Assembly (NCBI GenBank): GCA_002127295.1
Contig: NFUV01000001.1
Coordinates: 434,001-498,000 of the forward strand
DNA: 64,000 nt
Source of the DNA: Chitinophagaceae bacterium IBVUCB2
Lineage (GTDB): Bacteria > Bacteroidota > Bacteroidia > Chitinophagales > Chitinophagaceae
Direction of reading: 5' to 3'
Below, piece by piece: positions 17,577 through 27,700 of this stretch (position 1 is its first letter; the number at the start of each line of letters is the position of its first letter). A program made the position numbers and the translations under genes. The notes beneath the pieces are model-generated. The model did not search any database, had not been told where the DNA came from, and saw only the letters and a list, made by a program, of their open reading frames with translations.

Positions 17577-18839
17577 ATGAAGGTCTTCAAATTTGGTGGC
17601 GCATCTGTAAATAGTACAGAAAGGATAAAAAATCTTGGTGAAATATTACGGCTCTTTCCGGACGAAAGAATTGTGGTGATCATTTCTGCTATGGGTAAAA
17701 CCACCAATGCCCTTGAAAAAGTAACCGAAGCTTTTTATAATGGTAACACAGAAGAATGTCTTGGCCTCTTTGAACAGGTAAAACAACAACATCTTACTAC
17801 CGCAAAATATTTACTGGTTACAGGATACCTTGCTTGCGAAGCAGAACTAAAAAACTTTTTTACTGAAGTTGAATGGCTATTACATGACAAGCCGGTAAGA
17901 GACTATGATTATTACTATGACCAGATAGTTTGCGCTGGAGAATTATTCTCTACTACTATTGTAAGTGCTTATTTAAATGAAGCAGGGATTAATAATAAAT
18001 GGATGGATGTAAGAGATATCTTCAGAACAGATGATGATTTCAGAGATGCAAATATTGATTGGGATTATACGGCTAAACAAATTTTAAATACTGTAGTTCC
18101 TGAATTTGAAAATGCTGATATCGTATTGACGCAGGGTTTTATTGGCGCTACTGATGAAAATGAAAGTACTACACTCGGCAGAGAAGGCAGTGATTATAGT
18201 GCCGCCGTATTCGCCAATATTTTAAATGCTGAAAGCCTTACCATATGGAAAGACGTGGAATCGGTGATGAATGCTGACCCAAAGCAATTTCCCGGGGCAG
18301 TTCCTATTACTGAATTGAATTATAACGAAGTAATTGAGATGGCTTACTATGGCGCACAAGTTATACATCCTAAAACCATAAAGCCGCTACAGAATAAAAA
18401 TATACCCTTATATGTAAGATGTTTTTTAAATCCGTCATTACCCGGCACTGCTATTCATAATAAACCAGTACATAACCTTCCGCCAATAATTGTGTTGAAA
18501 GAAAAGCAGGTGATCCTTGAAATGAGCTCTAAAGATTTTTCTTTTATTGGTGAACACCACGTAGGCCATCTGTATCATTTGTTTGAAAAGTTTCACATTA
18601 AACCAAATCTTACACAGAATGGAGCAATTAGTTTTATTTGTGTTCTAGATGACCGTACAGATAAAATTGAAAAAATTGCATTAGCCTCTTCTGACTTTTT
18701 GGATGTGCAGGTAATAAAAGGTTTATCACTCCTTACTATCAGGCATTATACAAAAGATATGCTGGAGAAAATTACTGAAGGGAAAAGTGTTTTGCTCAGG
18801 CAGCAAACGACTGATACGATACAATTGTTATTACAATAA
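17577..18839 (+). CDS. lysC: Aspartate kinase
   Basis: A monofunctional aspartokinase of 420 residues that phosphorylates aspartate at the start of lysine, threonine and methionine synthesis. The nucleotide-binding opening KVFKFGGASV and the catalytic GREGSDYSAA segment (about residue 202) are clear, and the region after about residue 300 has the size of paired ACT regulatory domains. The ATG at 17577 puts KFGGASV at the normal distance from the N-terminus; an upstream TTG lies in a promoter-like stretch. No homoserine dehydrogenase is fused. It ends 4 bp from the convergent L,D-transpeptidase gene. Which isozyme this is cannot be told, so the symbol is tentative. Confidence 0.88.
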   Translation: MKVFKFGGASVNSTERIKNLGEILRLFPDERIVVIISAMGKTTNALEKVTEAFYNGNTEECLGLFEQVKQQHLTTAKYLLVTGYLACEAELKNFFTEVEWLLHDKPVRDYDYYYDQIVCAGELFSTTIVSAYLNEAGINNKWMDVRDIFRTDDDFRDANIDWDYTAKQILNTVVPEFENADIVLTQGFIGATDENESTTLGREGSDYSAAVFANILNAESLTIWKDVESVMNADPKQFPGAVPITELNYNEVIEMAYYGAQVIHPKTIKPLQNKNIPLYVRCFLNPSLPGTAIHNKPVHNLPPIIVLKEKQVILEMSSKDFSFIGEHHVGHLYHLFEKFHIKPNLTQNGAISFICVLDDRTDKIEKIALASSDFLDVQVIKGLSLLTIRHYTKDMLEKITEGKSVLLRQQTTDTIQLLLQ

Positions 18840-18843
18840 ATTA

Positions 18844-20034
18844 TTATTGAGCCACTTCGATGGTTACTGTCTGCACCATTTTTTTAGCTACCGGCTTATC
18901 GTGGAGCAAAGCAGGTTTCCAGGTACCCATATTTTCCATCCGATTAATGAGTTCGTCATTTAGATCGTCACCATCTTTAATGCTCTTTAATATTTTGAAG
19001 TTTACGGGAACACCGTCTTTATCCACTACAAATTCTACTTGCACATATGCTTTATTCATTCCTCTTGGAAGATAGCTTACCATATCCTTACCCAATTGTG
19101 CCAGGTAATTCATAAATGCATTTCCACCACCCGGAAACTCCGGCCATTGGTGTACGGCATCCGCCAGCACCCCTACTGATCTTGTGCGATGTTGAACCGG
19201 GGCTCTCTTTACTGGTTTTACTTCTGCCTCTTTTACTTTGCGTGGAGGTACATCGTTAATAAAGTATTGTCCTTTATCCCCAATCATTACAATTGGTAAC
19301 TGCTTGTATTTCTCAAAATAATCAAATGCATCTTCCAACCTATCGGCAAACTTCTTAAGATCATGATCATCTTTAGTAATACTTTCCAGGTATTTTACAC
19401 TTTTCTCTTTATTAAACCGAATGGGGAAAATATGTACAGGAATAAAATCTTGCCCCTGGTTTTTTGCATGCGCCGCCAAAATATACAATTCATCAATTTG
19501 ATCATCCCGGATGGGTATACAACCTACGGTGACACAACTGCCGTGAATAAAAATAGCACTCCCCGGTCTTAATGAATCACTCAATATTCTATCAGAAACA
19601 TTGGGGTAGTTAAGTCCAAGCGATAAATGATAATTGCTCTTAGGATTAAATTCATTAATAGCATAAAAACCTTCCGGCACCTGGTAATCACCCTCCATTC
19701 GTTTGGGCCCCAGGGAACCTGCTAATGCACAAACTTTATAGGTTTTAAAAAGCTGGAACGGCTCTTTAATATCATCCTTTACCCATACTTCCAATTGACT
19801 ATCGTACTTAAAAGAACGGATATAAATATAATTAGCAGGCCATTTTAATTTCTGTGCGGCAAATTGCTTTTGCAGTGTATCTTCTTTCCTTAGTAATGCT
19901 TCGCTGGGCCGGGGAAATGTTTTCTGGTAATCTATAAATGAAAAAGAATTGCCTCCTTTTTGAGAAGGGGGTTGCGCAGTTGCAACAACAAAAAAATTAA
20001 TGAAAAATGCAGATATGAATAGGTTTCTCATCAT
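18844..20034 (-). CDS. L,D-transpeptidase (YafK/YkuD type) with C-terminal TonB-C-like domain
   Basis: A 396-residue exported protein. A signal peptide (residues 1-20, cleavage after TAQ) is followed by a YkuD-fold catalytic domain (about 65-215) with the active-site segment IHGSCVTVGC: H164 and catalytic C172, with G171. This class cross-links peptidoglycan or attaches proteins to it. A basic proline-containing linker (about 262-288) leads to a C-terminal domain (about 295-396) with the TonB-C pattern YVQVEFVVDKDGVP and MGTWKPALL. The combination is unusual: the C-terminal domain may bind another envelope partner. It converges with aspartate kinase. Confidence 0.82.
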   Translation of the reverse strand: MMRNLFISAFFINFFVVATAQPPSQKGGNSFSFIDYQKTFPRPSEALLRKEDTLQKQFAAQKLKWPANYIYIRSFKYDSQLEVWVKDDIKEPFQLFKTYKVCALAGSLGPKRMEGDYQVPEGFYAINEFNPKSNYHLSLGLNYPNVSDRILSDSLRPGSAIFIHGSCVTVGCIPIRDDQIDELYILAAHAKNQGQDFIPVHIFPIRFNKEKSVKYLESITKDDHDLKKFADRLEDAFDYFEKYKQLPIVMIGDKGQYFINDVPPRKVKEAEVKPVKRAPVQHRTRSVGVLADAVHQWPEFPGGGNAFMNYLAQLGKDMVSYLPRGMNKAYVQVEFVVDKDGVPVNFKILKSIKDGDDLNDELINRMENMGTWKPALLHDKPVAKKMVQTVTIEVAQ

Positions 20035-20178
20035 AAACTCTATAGGTACAACGGCAGGTAACGGATTTTATTTTAAGGGTTTAGCCAAACTAGTTGTAAA
20101 GATAAGAGTTCAGTTTCAAAATTTGGAGCCGGAAACATAAACTTTAACGACTCCAAATGCTGAACAATAACTGCCCTC

Positions 20179-21306
20179 CTACAGATTTCCCCTGGCATCC
20201 TGCTCTCTCTCCAAGGCTTCAAACAGGGCTTTAAAATTTCCCTTGCCGAAGCTTTTGGCTCCTTTACGCTGGATGATCTCAAAAAACAAGGTGGGTCTAT
20301 CCTCCAGGGGCTTGCTGAATATCTGTAACAAATAACCTTCATCATCCCGGTCAATTAATATTCCAAGTTCTTGCAAAGGCTGAAGGTCTTCATCAATTTT
20401 ACCCACTCTTTCCAGCACCGTTTCATAATAGCTGGAGGGAATGTTCAAAAATTCTATTCCTCTTTTTTGCAATTCCCTTACTGTGGCGACAATATCTGCA
20501 GTTGCTATTGCCACATGTTGCACTCCTTCCCCGTTATAAAAATCCAGATATTCTTCTACCTGGCTTTTCTTCTTTCCTTCTGCCGGTTCATTGATCGGGA
20601 ATTTTACAAATCCATTCCCATTGCTCATTACTTTACTCATTAGTGCTGAGTACTCAGTAGAAATATCTTTATCATCAAAACTTAAAATATTGCGGAAGCC
20701 CATAACCTCTTCATAAAATTTTACCCAGGGGTTCATCTGGTTCCAGCCCACGTTACCTACACAATGGTCAACATATAACAAACCTGTTGAAGTTGGATTA
20801 TAATTTGTTTTCCACTCCCTGAATCCCGGCATGAAAACGCCATTGTAGTTTTTTCTTTCAATAAACAAATGAACAGTATCACCATAAGTATGAATACCAC
20901 TGATCACCACTTCACCATTATCATCTTTCAAAGTAGTTGGCTCCATGTATGACTTACCACCCCGTTTGGTAGTTTCTTCAAAAGCTGATGTGGCACCCTC
21001 CACTTTTAAGGCAATTACTTTTACACCATCACCATGTTTGTAAATATGATCAGCAATTGGATTCCCTGCTCTTAATGGTGTAGTTAAAACAAAAGTTAGT
21101 TTGTTCTGCCTAATAACGTAGCTCACTTTATCTTTCATACCAGTTTCCGGACCTGCATAGGCCAACGATTGAAAACCGAAAGCCGTTTTATAAAAATGAG
21201 CGGCTTGTTTGGCATTGCCCACATAGAATTCTACATAATCAGTTCCCTGTAACGGTAAAAAATCAGTTTGAGTTTTTTTTTGTTTATCTGTAACTGTCGT
21301 GTTCAT
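20179..21306 (-). CDS. hppD: 4-hydroxyphenylpyruvate dioxygenase
   Basis: A 375-residue non-heme iron enzyme that converts 4-hydroxyphenylpyruvate to homogentisate in tyrosine breakdown. It has two vicinal-oxygen-chelate halves. The iron ligands are H181 (YVDHCVGNV), H264 (VQHVAIAT) and E343 (LFFEIIQRKGA), the standard His-His-Glu set, and the C-terminal helix GKGNFKALFEALE is typical. The ATG at 21306 is chosen over one nine codons upstream because the protein then starts like its homologues. The next tyrosine-degradation enzymes (homogentisate dioxygenase and later) are not in the window. It lies alone between a convergent-side gap and a lipoprotein gene. Confidence 0.94.
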   Translation of the reverse strand: MNTTVTDKQKKTQTDFLPLQGTDYVEFYVGNAKQAAHFYKTAFGFQSLAYAGPETGMKDKVSYVIRQNKLTFVLTTPLRAGNPIADHIYKHGDGVKVIALKVEGATSAFEETTKRGGKSYMEPTTLKDDNGEVVISGIHTYGDTVHLFIERKNYNGVFMPGFREWKTNYNPTSTGLLYVDHCVGNVGWNQMNPWVKFYEEVMGFRNILSFDDKDISTEYSALMSKVMSNGNGFVKFPINEPAEGKKKSQVEEYLDFYNGEGVQHVAIATADIVATVRELQKRGIEFLNIPSSYYETVLERVGKIDEDLQPLQELGILIDRDDEGYLLQIFSKPLEDRPTLFFEIIQRKGAKSFGKGNFKALFEALEREQDARGNL

Positions 21307-21372
21307 GATTTTGAAATTTAATAATGAAATCATTCAGGAAAATAGAACGGCTCATAGCGGCTAAGTTCAAAA

Positions 21373-21499
21373 TCAGATACTATCCATGGCCAGTGTTTCC
21401 ATCAGCAGGTTGAAATTGCTGCGGTGGTCGGTAAAAAGCTTATGTGGATAGTCGGGAAGCATGTGGCAAAGGTAAAACGGAATGAGGGAATAGAAATTA
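21373..21499 (-). other. Possible small ORF or gene remnant between hppD and the lipoprotein gene
   Basis: On the minus strand, 43 codons stay open directly after the stop of the lipoprotein gene, in another frame, and end at TGA (21373-21375). The translation looks protein-like (FYLCHMLPDYPHKLFTDHRS, ending ETLAMDSI) and the codons are more GC-ending than surrounding intergenic DNA. The only ATG that could start it gives about 29 residues. It could be the 3' remnant of a lost gene, a short gene, or chance. Confidence 0.25.
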
Positions 21500-22150
21500 A
21501 TAATTTACTGTATAGTTCTTTGTACCGTATTGAATTAAATCCGTTGAGTCTGAATGGGTGGAAATAATATTTCCATTTCTAATAATATTCCAATAGAAAT
21601 AAACTTTATTACCAGGAACAGGATGATAAGCTGCGGTGACATTTACTAATGTATCTACTGCATTTGCTATTCGTCTTTTTATATGATAGAAAGAGCTATT
21701 TATTAATCCAGATTCAGATTGGCTTGCGGGACAATACTTTCCAAAAAAAACTTCAATAGAATCCGTAACAGGATAACTATTTGTACGATGTATAGTAACA
21801 TTCAGGTAAGAGGATTTTGTAAGGTATAGGGTGTCATTTTTTTCTACACTACTAGGCAAAGTGCTTTGAAACAAATGAAAGGGGTTTTGATAACCCGTTT
21901 TTGTAGCACTGGCAGGTCTGAATGTTTTATCGGGAAATACAAAATTATACTTTCCTCCTCCATCTGAAAGAGTACTATCAAAAGCGTTTATACCATTAGA
22001 AAAAGTTGCTGCATAAATTTTTGCTCCAGGTATTGGGGTTTTCAAATCCCAGTCTAATACAACCCCATTAATAGTATAGCTATCATCCTCATTTTTATCA
22101 CATGAAATCAGAAATAAAAATAAAGGAAGTGCTATTATTATCCTTTTCAT
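21497..22150 (-). CDS. Lipoprotein with N-terminal carboxypeptidase-regulatory-like beta domain
   Basis: A 217-residue protein with a lipoprotein signal (LFLISC, lipidated C17). The next 80 residues (YTINGVVLDWDLKTPIPGAKIYA to KTGYQ) follow the pattern of a CarboxypepD_reg-like beta sandwich, common in Bacteroidota surface proteins. The remainder is beta-rich with a cysteine-containing FFGKYCPAS segment. I do not recognise the full-length family or its role. It is divergent from purK and carries its own promoter at 22171-22203. Confidence 0.7.
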   Translation of the reverse strand: MKRIIIALPLFLFLISCDKNEDDSYTINGVVLDWDLKTPIPGAKIYAATFSNGINAFDSTLSDGGGKYNFVFPDKTFRPASATKTGYQNPFHLFQSTLPSSVEKNDTLYLTKSSYLNVTIHRTNSYPVTDSIEVFFGKYCPASQSESGLINSSFYHIKRRIANAVDTLVNVTAAYHPVPGNKVYFYWNIIRNGNIISTHSDSTDLIQYGTKNYTVNY

Positions 22151-22170
22151 AAAGCAGATTTATTCTATCT

Positions 22171-22203
22171 CAAAACTAAGAAATTAAATAAGAAAAAGAG
22201 CAA
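22171..22203 (-). promoter_or_regulatory. Promoter of the lipoprotein gene
   Basis: On the minus strand: TTG (22201-22203), 22 bp, then TAGTTTTG (22171-22178). The -7 part matches TAnnTTTG fully and the spacer is slightly long. The start codon is 20 bp beyond. Confidence 0.45.
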
Positions 22204-22243
22204 CGGATTGGCTCGGCAAAAGACACATAAAAACCGACATCCC

Positions 22244-22251
22244 TATCTTTG
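22244..22251 (+). promoter_or_regulatory. -7 promoter element of purK, 5 bp before the start codon
   Basis: TATCTTTG followed by CACCC then ATG. It is a full TAnnTTTG match lying so close to the start that the transcript would begin at or within a base or two of the ATG. Confidence 0.5.
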
Positions 22252-22256
22252 CACCC

Positions 22257-23378
22257 ATGTTAAAAATTGGTATCCTCGGTGGCGGACAACTCGGAAGAAT
22301 GCTTTTACAAGCCGCAGCAAATTATCCCGTAGAAACTTTTATAATGGAAAACGATGAGGAGTGCCCGGCAGCACACTTATGCCACCATTTTACCAAAGGG
22401 GATATTAAAGAATTTAATGCAGTGTACAACTTCGGCAAAGGATTAGATGCCATTACCATTGAAATTGAAAATGTAAATGTAGAAGCCTTAGAAAAATTGG
22501 AGGCTGAAGGTGTAAAAATATATCCCAGGCCATCTGTCCTTAAAACAATCAAAAACAAAATCCTTCAAAAAGATTATTACAAAAAAAACGAAATACCTAC
22601 TCCCGAATACGTCGTTACAAATTCATTGAATGAATTAAATCAACAGCAAAGTTTTTTACCCGCTGTTCATAAAATTGGCGAAGGCGGATATGATGGTAAA
22701 GGTGTTCAGCTGCTAAAAACAAAAGAAGATATTGCTAAAGGATTTGATGCTCCGTCTGTACTGGAAAAAATGTTTCCCATACACAAAGAAATTGCACAGA
22801 TGATTGCCATTAATGAAAAAGGTGAACCTGCCCTTTACCCAGCCGTAGAAATGCTTTTCGACCCACAGCTTAATTTATTGGACTATCAATTATGCCCTGC
22901 TGAGCTGGAAGAAAAAACAAAATGGAAAGCTGAGGCAATTGCATTATCAGTTGTAAGAAACTTTAAATCTCCGGGCATCTTTGCAGTAGAGATGTTTGTT
23001 GATAAAGAAGGTAATGTATCCGTAAATGAAACAGCCCCCCGTGTTCATAACAGCGGACATCATACCATCGAAGCACATTATTGCTCCCAGTTTGATATGC
23101 TTTGGCGAATTATGCTTGGCTATCCACTTGGAAATACGGATGCGATATTGCCCTCCATTATGGTGAATATAATTGGTGCCGAGGGCTTCTCCGGTGAAGT
23201 AAAATATGAGGGATTGGAAGAAGTGCTGAAAATTGACAATGCCTTTGTTCATTTATACGGGAAAAAACAGACAAAACCCGGACGTAAAATGGGGCATGTA
23301 ACCGTCCTAAGCAAGGAAAAACAGGAATTGATCCATCAATCGAACAAAATAAAGGGTCTGTTGTTCCCTAAAGCCTGA
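22257..23378 (+). CDS. purK: 5-(carboxyamino)imidazole ribonucleotide synthase PurK
   Basis: A 373-residue ATP-grasp enzyme of purine synthesis that carboxylates AIR to N5-CAIR with ATP and bicarbonate. It opens with the glycine-rich KIGILGGGQLGRM, contains the ATP-grasp core KIGEGGYDGKGV (about residues 141-152) and the late NETAPRVHNSGHHTIEA, which are diagnostic. The start is fixed by the conserved N-terminus. Its partner purE lies 6 kb downstream, separated by an efflux operon. The mRNA may be leaderless (see the -7 element). Confidence 0.95.
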   Translation: MLKIGILGGGQLGRMLLQAAANYPVETFIMENDEECPAAHLCHHFTKGDIKEFNAVYNFGKGLDAITIEIENVNVEALEKLEAEGVKIYPRPSVLKTIKNKILQKDYYKKNEIPTPEYVVTNSLNELNQQQSFLPAVHKIGEGGYDGKGVQLLKTKEDIAKGFDAPSVLEKMFPIHKEIAQMIAINEKGEPALYPAVEMLFDPQLNLLDYQLCPAELEEKTKWKAEAIALSVVRNFKSPGIFAVEMFVDKEGNVSVNETAPRVHNSGHHTIEAHYCSQFDMLWRIMLGYPLGNTDAILPSIMVNIIGAEGFSGEVKYEGLEEVLKIDNAFVHLYGKKQTKPGRKMGHVTVLSKEKQELIHQSNKIKGLLFPKA

Positions 23379-23594
23379 TACCGATAGATTGTAAAAGTGC
23401 AATACTAAAACGAACTGCTGCCATTTTAATTTCATTTTAATCAGCCGGGGTATGAAAGCCTCTTGTCAGCCAGATTAGCCGCTTATAATTACCGAAAAAT
23501 TAGTGCAAGGATTCGTATGCTTTTGACGTCCAAAAGCTTGCAATTATCTGCTACCTTTAGCAACCCAATTTTTTTTACCCATTTTCACCAAACC

Positions 23595-24656
23595 ATGCAA
23601 ATACGTAATATCTCATTTTTGCTTCTCTCTCTCTCCTTATTAGCAGCCTGTGGCGGAAAGAAAAAAGAAACTGCTACACAGACAAAACCGGGCGGATCTA
23701 ACCAGCCTCCAATGACAGTGAATGGCTACATCGTTACCCCTCAGCCATTTCAGGAAGATATTGAGGTTCCAGGAACTATTATAGCGAATGAAATAGTTGA
23801 AATACACCCAGAAGTTTCCGGCCGTATCGTTCAGTTGAATGTAGTGGAAGGGAATTATGTGAGTAAGGGTGCTTTACTGGCGAAGTTATATGATGGTGAT
23901 TTGCGGGCACAGTTGAACAAGATTCAAGTCCAACTTGCATTAGCCAAAAAAACAGAAGAACGACAAGCACAATTATTAAAAATACAAGGTATCAGCCAGC
24001 AGGATTATGATATTAGCTTGTTGCAGGTAAACAGCCTCAATGCCGATATAGGGATTTTGCAGACTAGTATTGCTAAAACGGTTGTCAGGGCACCCTTCAG
24101 CGGTAAAATTGGGTTAAATGCCATTAGTCCCGGTGCATACGTTACTCCTGCTACAGTTATTGCAGTAATTAATCAAACCGATCAATTAAAACTTGATTTT
24201 TCTGTGCCGGAAAAATATACAGGTCAAATTAAAATAGGCCAGTTAGTAACTTTTACATTTGAAGGTTCATCGAAACAGCTTGGCGCTAAAATAATTGCCA
24301 CCGAAGGTAATGTGATGGAAAATACCCGTAGCCTTACGGTTAGAGCCGCAGTAGTTGGAAAAGATCCTGGTTTACTACCGGGAACTTTTGCCAAGGTGAA
24401 ATTAAGCTTTGATCCAGATCCCAATGCCATATTAGTTCCTACTCAAGCCGTGTTGCCACAGGCAAGGGGCAAAAAAGTTATTTTATATAAAGGTGGCACA
24501 GCTGTTTTTGCAGATGTAACTACAGGTATAAGAGATTCAGCCAGGGTACAAATCCTCGACGGCTTACAACCCGGAGATACGGTTGTTGTGACTGGGTTAT
24601 TAAGTGTACGTCCTGAAGCAAAAATTAAAATTGGAAAGATTGTAAGTCAAAAGTGA
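23595..24656 (+). CDS. RND efflux periplasmic adaptor (membrane fusion lipoprotein)
   Basis: A 353-residue adaptor that links an RND pump to an outer-membrane channel. A lipoprotein signal ends at LLAAC (C19). The usual order of modules follows: biotinyl-lipoyl half-motif (GRIVQLNVVEGNYVSKGALL), a short alpha-helical hairpin (about 115-155), the second lipoyl half (RAPFSGKIGLNAISPGAYV), a beta-barrel and a membrane-proximal domain. The start is the ATG at 23595, which places the signal peptide at the N-terminus; the frame is open for 44 codons further upstream but that part is not protein-like. It is the first gene of adaptor, pump and channel. Confidence 0.92.
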   Translation: MQIRNISFLLLSLSLLAACGGKKKETATQTKPGGSNQPPMTVNGYIVTPQPFQEDIEVPGTIIANEIVEIHPEVSGRIVQLNVVEGNYVSKGALLAKLYDGDLRAQLNKIQVQLALAKKTEERQAQLLKIQGISQQDYDISLLQVNSLNADIGILQTSIAKTVVRAPFSGKIGLNAISPGAYVTPATVIAVINQTDQLKLDFSVPEKYTGQIKIGQLVTFTFEGSSKQLGAKIIATEGNVMENTRSLTVRAAVVGKDPGLLPGTFAKVKLSFDPDPNAILVPTQAVLPQARGKKVILYKGGTAVFADVTTGIRDSARVQILDGLQPGDTVVVTGLLSVRPEAKIKIGKIVSQK

Positions 24657-24708
24657 GTAGTCAATATAAAGTATTGCATTTATTCACCATTCACAACAGC
24701 ATAGTAAT

Positions 24709-27700
24709 ATGAACATATCAGAACTCAGTTTACGGCGCCCGGTATTAGCAATTGTGATGAATATCATCATTGTTGTTTTTGGCCTTATTGGTTTTCGATT
24801 TTTAGGCGTCCGTGATTATCCGGCAATTGATCCACCCAATATTAGTGTTCGTACTTCATATCCCGGCGCCAATGCTGATATTATTGAAACAGAGATTACG
24901 GAACCATTAGAAAAAGCGATTAATGGTATTGCGGGAATTAAAAACATGACCTCCAGCAGCAGCAATGGTAGCAGCAATATTAATGTCGAGTTTGATCTGA
25001 GTATTGATTTGGAAGCCGCCGCCAATGATGTAAGAGATAAAGTATCACAAGCACAGCGTTCGTTACCAACTGACCTTGACGCACCTCCTGTAGTTTCTAA
25101 AGCCGATGCAAGTTCCGACCCTATTCTTTCCATGACGGTGCAAAGTATTACCCGCAATCAATTACAAATGTCAGAGTATGCCAATAACGTATTGGTAGAA
25201 AGATTGCAAACAATTCCGGGTGTAAGTGGTATACAGATATGGGGTGAGAAAAGATATGCAATGCGTATCTGGATCGACCCTACTAAATTAGTTGCTTTTA
25301 ATATCACGGCCAATGATGTGCAAGCTGCATTGCTGAGAGAAAATGTAGAGCTTCCTTCCGGAAAAATTTCTGGCAGCAACACTGAGTTAACAGTCCGCAC
25401 TTTTGGAAAAATAAATACAGAAGAAGAATTCAACAACCTGATCATTGCAAATGTTGGCGGTGCCGATATTCGATTATCAAATGTTGGCGAAGCAGTATTG
25501 GGGCCAGAAAATGAAGAGACCGTTTTAAAAGGTGATGGTATTCCCATGATCGCATTGGCCGTAATTCCACAACCCGGTTCAAACTATGTATCCATCTCCG
25601 ATGAATTTTACAAGCGACTGGATGAAATTAAAAAAGATGTGCCGGAAGATGTAAAGATCAATATCGCATTAGATCAAACCAAGTTCATCAAAAAATCAAT
25701 ATTGGAGGTTGAAGAAACTTTGATCATTGCATTTTTGCTGGTGGTAATGATTATTTATGGCTTCTTCCGGGAGTGGATCATTGCGATACGTCCATTAATA
25801 GACATTCCTGTTTCTTTAATTGGTGCATTCTTTATTATGTACATGATGGGGTTCACCATAAATGTATTATCATTATTAGCAATTGTATTAGCTACCGGCC
25901 TAGTAGTGGATGATGGTATTGTAGTTACCGAGAACATCTATAAAAAGATGGAAAAAGGAATGGATAAATGGCAAGCCGCACTAGAAGGAAGTAAAGAAAT
26001 CTATTTTGCCGTAATTGCTACCTCTATCACCCTGGCGGTTGTATTTCTTCCCATTGTTTTCATGGAAGGTTTTACGGGTAGATTATTCCGGGAGTTTGGC
26101 ATAGTGGTAGCAGGTGCGGTATTAATTTCTGCCTTTGTATCGTTAACGCTTACTCCGGTACTTAACGTAAAGCTTTCGAAAAAGAACCCACACAAACATT
26201 CCTGGTTCTACAATAAAACAGAACCATTTTTTAGAGGGATGGAAAATGGATATCAATCTTCCTTGAGAAAATTTATGAACATAAGATGGATGGCCTTTGT
26301 AATTATAGCTGTCTGTATTGTGGGTGGAGTTTTTGTTTTCAAACAATTAAAATCAGAATTGGCTCCCATCGAAGATCGCAGCCAGTTTCGTTTACAATTA
26401 ACGGCACCAGAAGGAACTTCATTTGATGCCATGGATACTTATGTAAACCGCTTGAATACTTTTATGCTGGATTCAGTGCCGGAAAGAGATGTGGTGTTGA
26501 GTGTAACTTCCCCGGGTTTTAGTGGCACGGGTAATGCCAATACAGGCTTTGTAAGAGTTACGCTGGTACCTCCAACCGAAAGAGACCGATCTCAAAAAGA
26601 AATTGTGGCGATGGTAAATAAGAACATGTCGAAATTTAATGAAGGCCGTGCCTCTGTTATTGAAGAACAAACTATTGCCGTTAACCGCCGTGGTGGTCAG
26701 CCGGTATCATTCGTTATTCAAAATAATAATTTCGAAAAGTTAACAGCTATACTTCCTAAAATATTAGAAGAAGCAAGACAAAGTAAAGTTCTTTCAAACC
26801 CGGATATTGATCTTAAATTCAACAAACCAGAATTAAGAGTTGAAATTGACCGATTGAAAGCGGCACAATTAGGGGTGAGTGTAAATGATATTTCGCAAAC
26901 ACTACAATTGGCATATAGTAATCGCCGCTTGGGCTATTTCACCAGGGAAGGAAAACAATATTCTGTACTAGGTCAAGTGTCCCGTAACGACAGAGATGAT
27001 CCCAATGATTTAAAAATATTATTTGCCCGCAACAGCCGGGGCGAACTGATTAGTTTGGATAACCTTGTTACAGTAACAGAATCAAATACACCCCCTGCTA
27101 TTTATCACTTTAACCGTTATAAATCGGCTACCATTTCTGCTGGCTTACAGCCCGGCTTTACTATTGGTGATGGCATAGAAGAAATGGAAAAGATAACGGA
27201 TAAAATGCTGGATGAAACTTTTGCGACTTCCCTATCAGGTTCATCCAGAGATTTTAAAGAAAGTGGCGGTAATATTTTCTTTGCATTGATACTGGCATTT
27301 GCATTAATATTCCTTATTCTCGCTGCGCAATTTGAAAGTTTTATTGATCCATTCATTATAATGACTACTATTTTGCTGGCCATACCTGGTGCTTTTCTGT
27401 GCTTATGGATTTTTGGGCAAACCTGGAATATTTTTTCACAGATTGGTGTGATCATGTTGATTGGTTTGGTAACTAAGAATGGAATCCTGATTGTGGAATT
27501 TGCCAATCAAAACCAGGAGAATGGAATGAAAAAAGTGGAAGCGGCTATTTTTTCTGCCACACAGCGATTACGTCCGATATTGATGACTAGCCTTGCTATG
27601 TCTTTAGGCGCATTGCCATTGGCATTATCATTGGGTGCATCATCAACCAGCCGTATCCCTTTGGGTATTGTGATAGTAGGTGGTATTATGTTCTCCCTGG

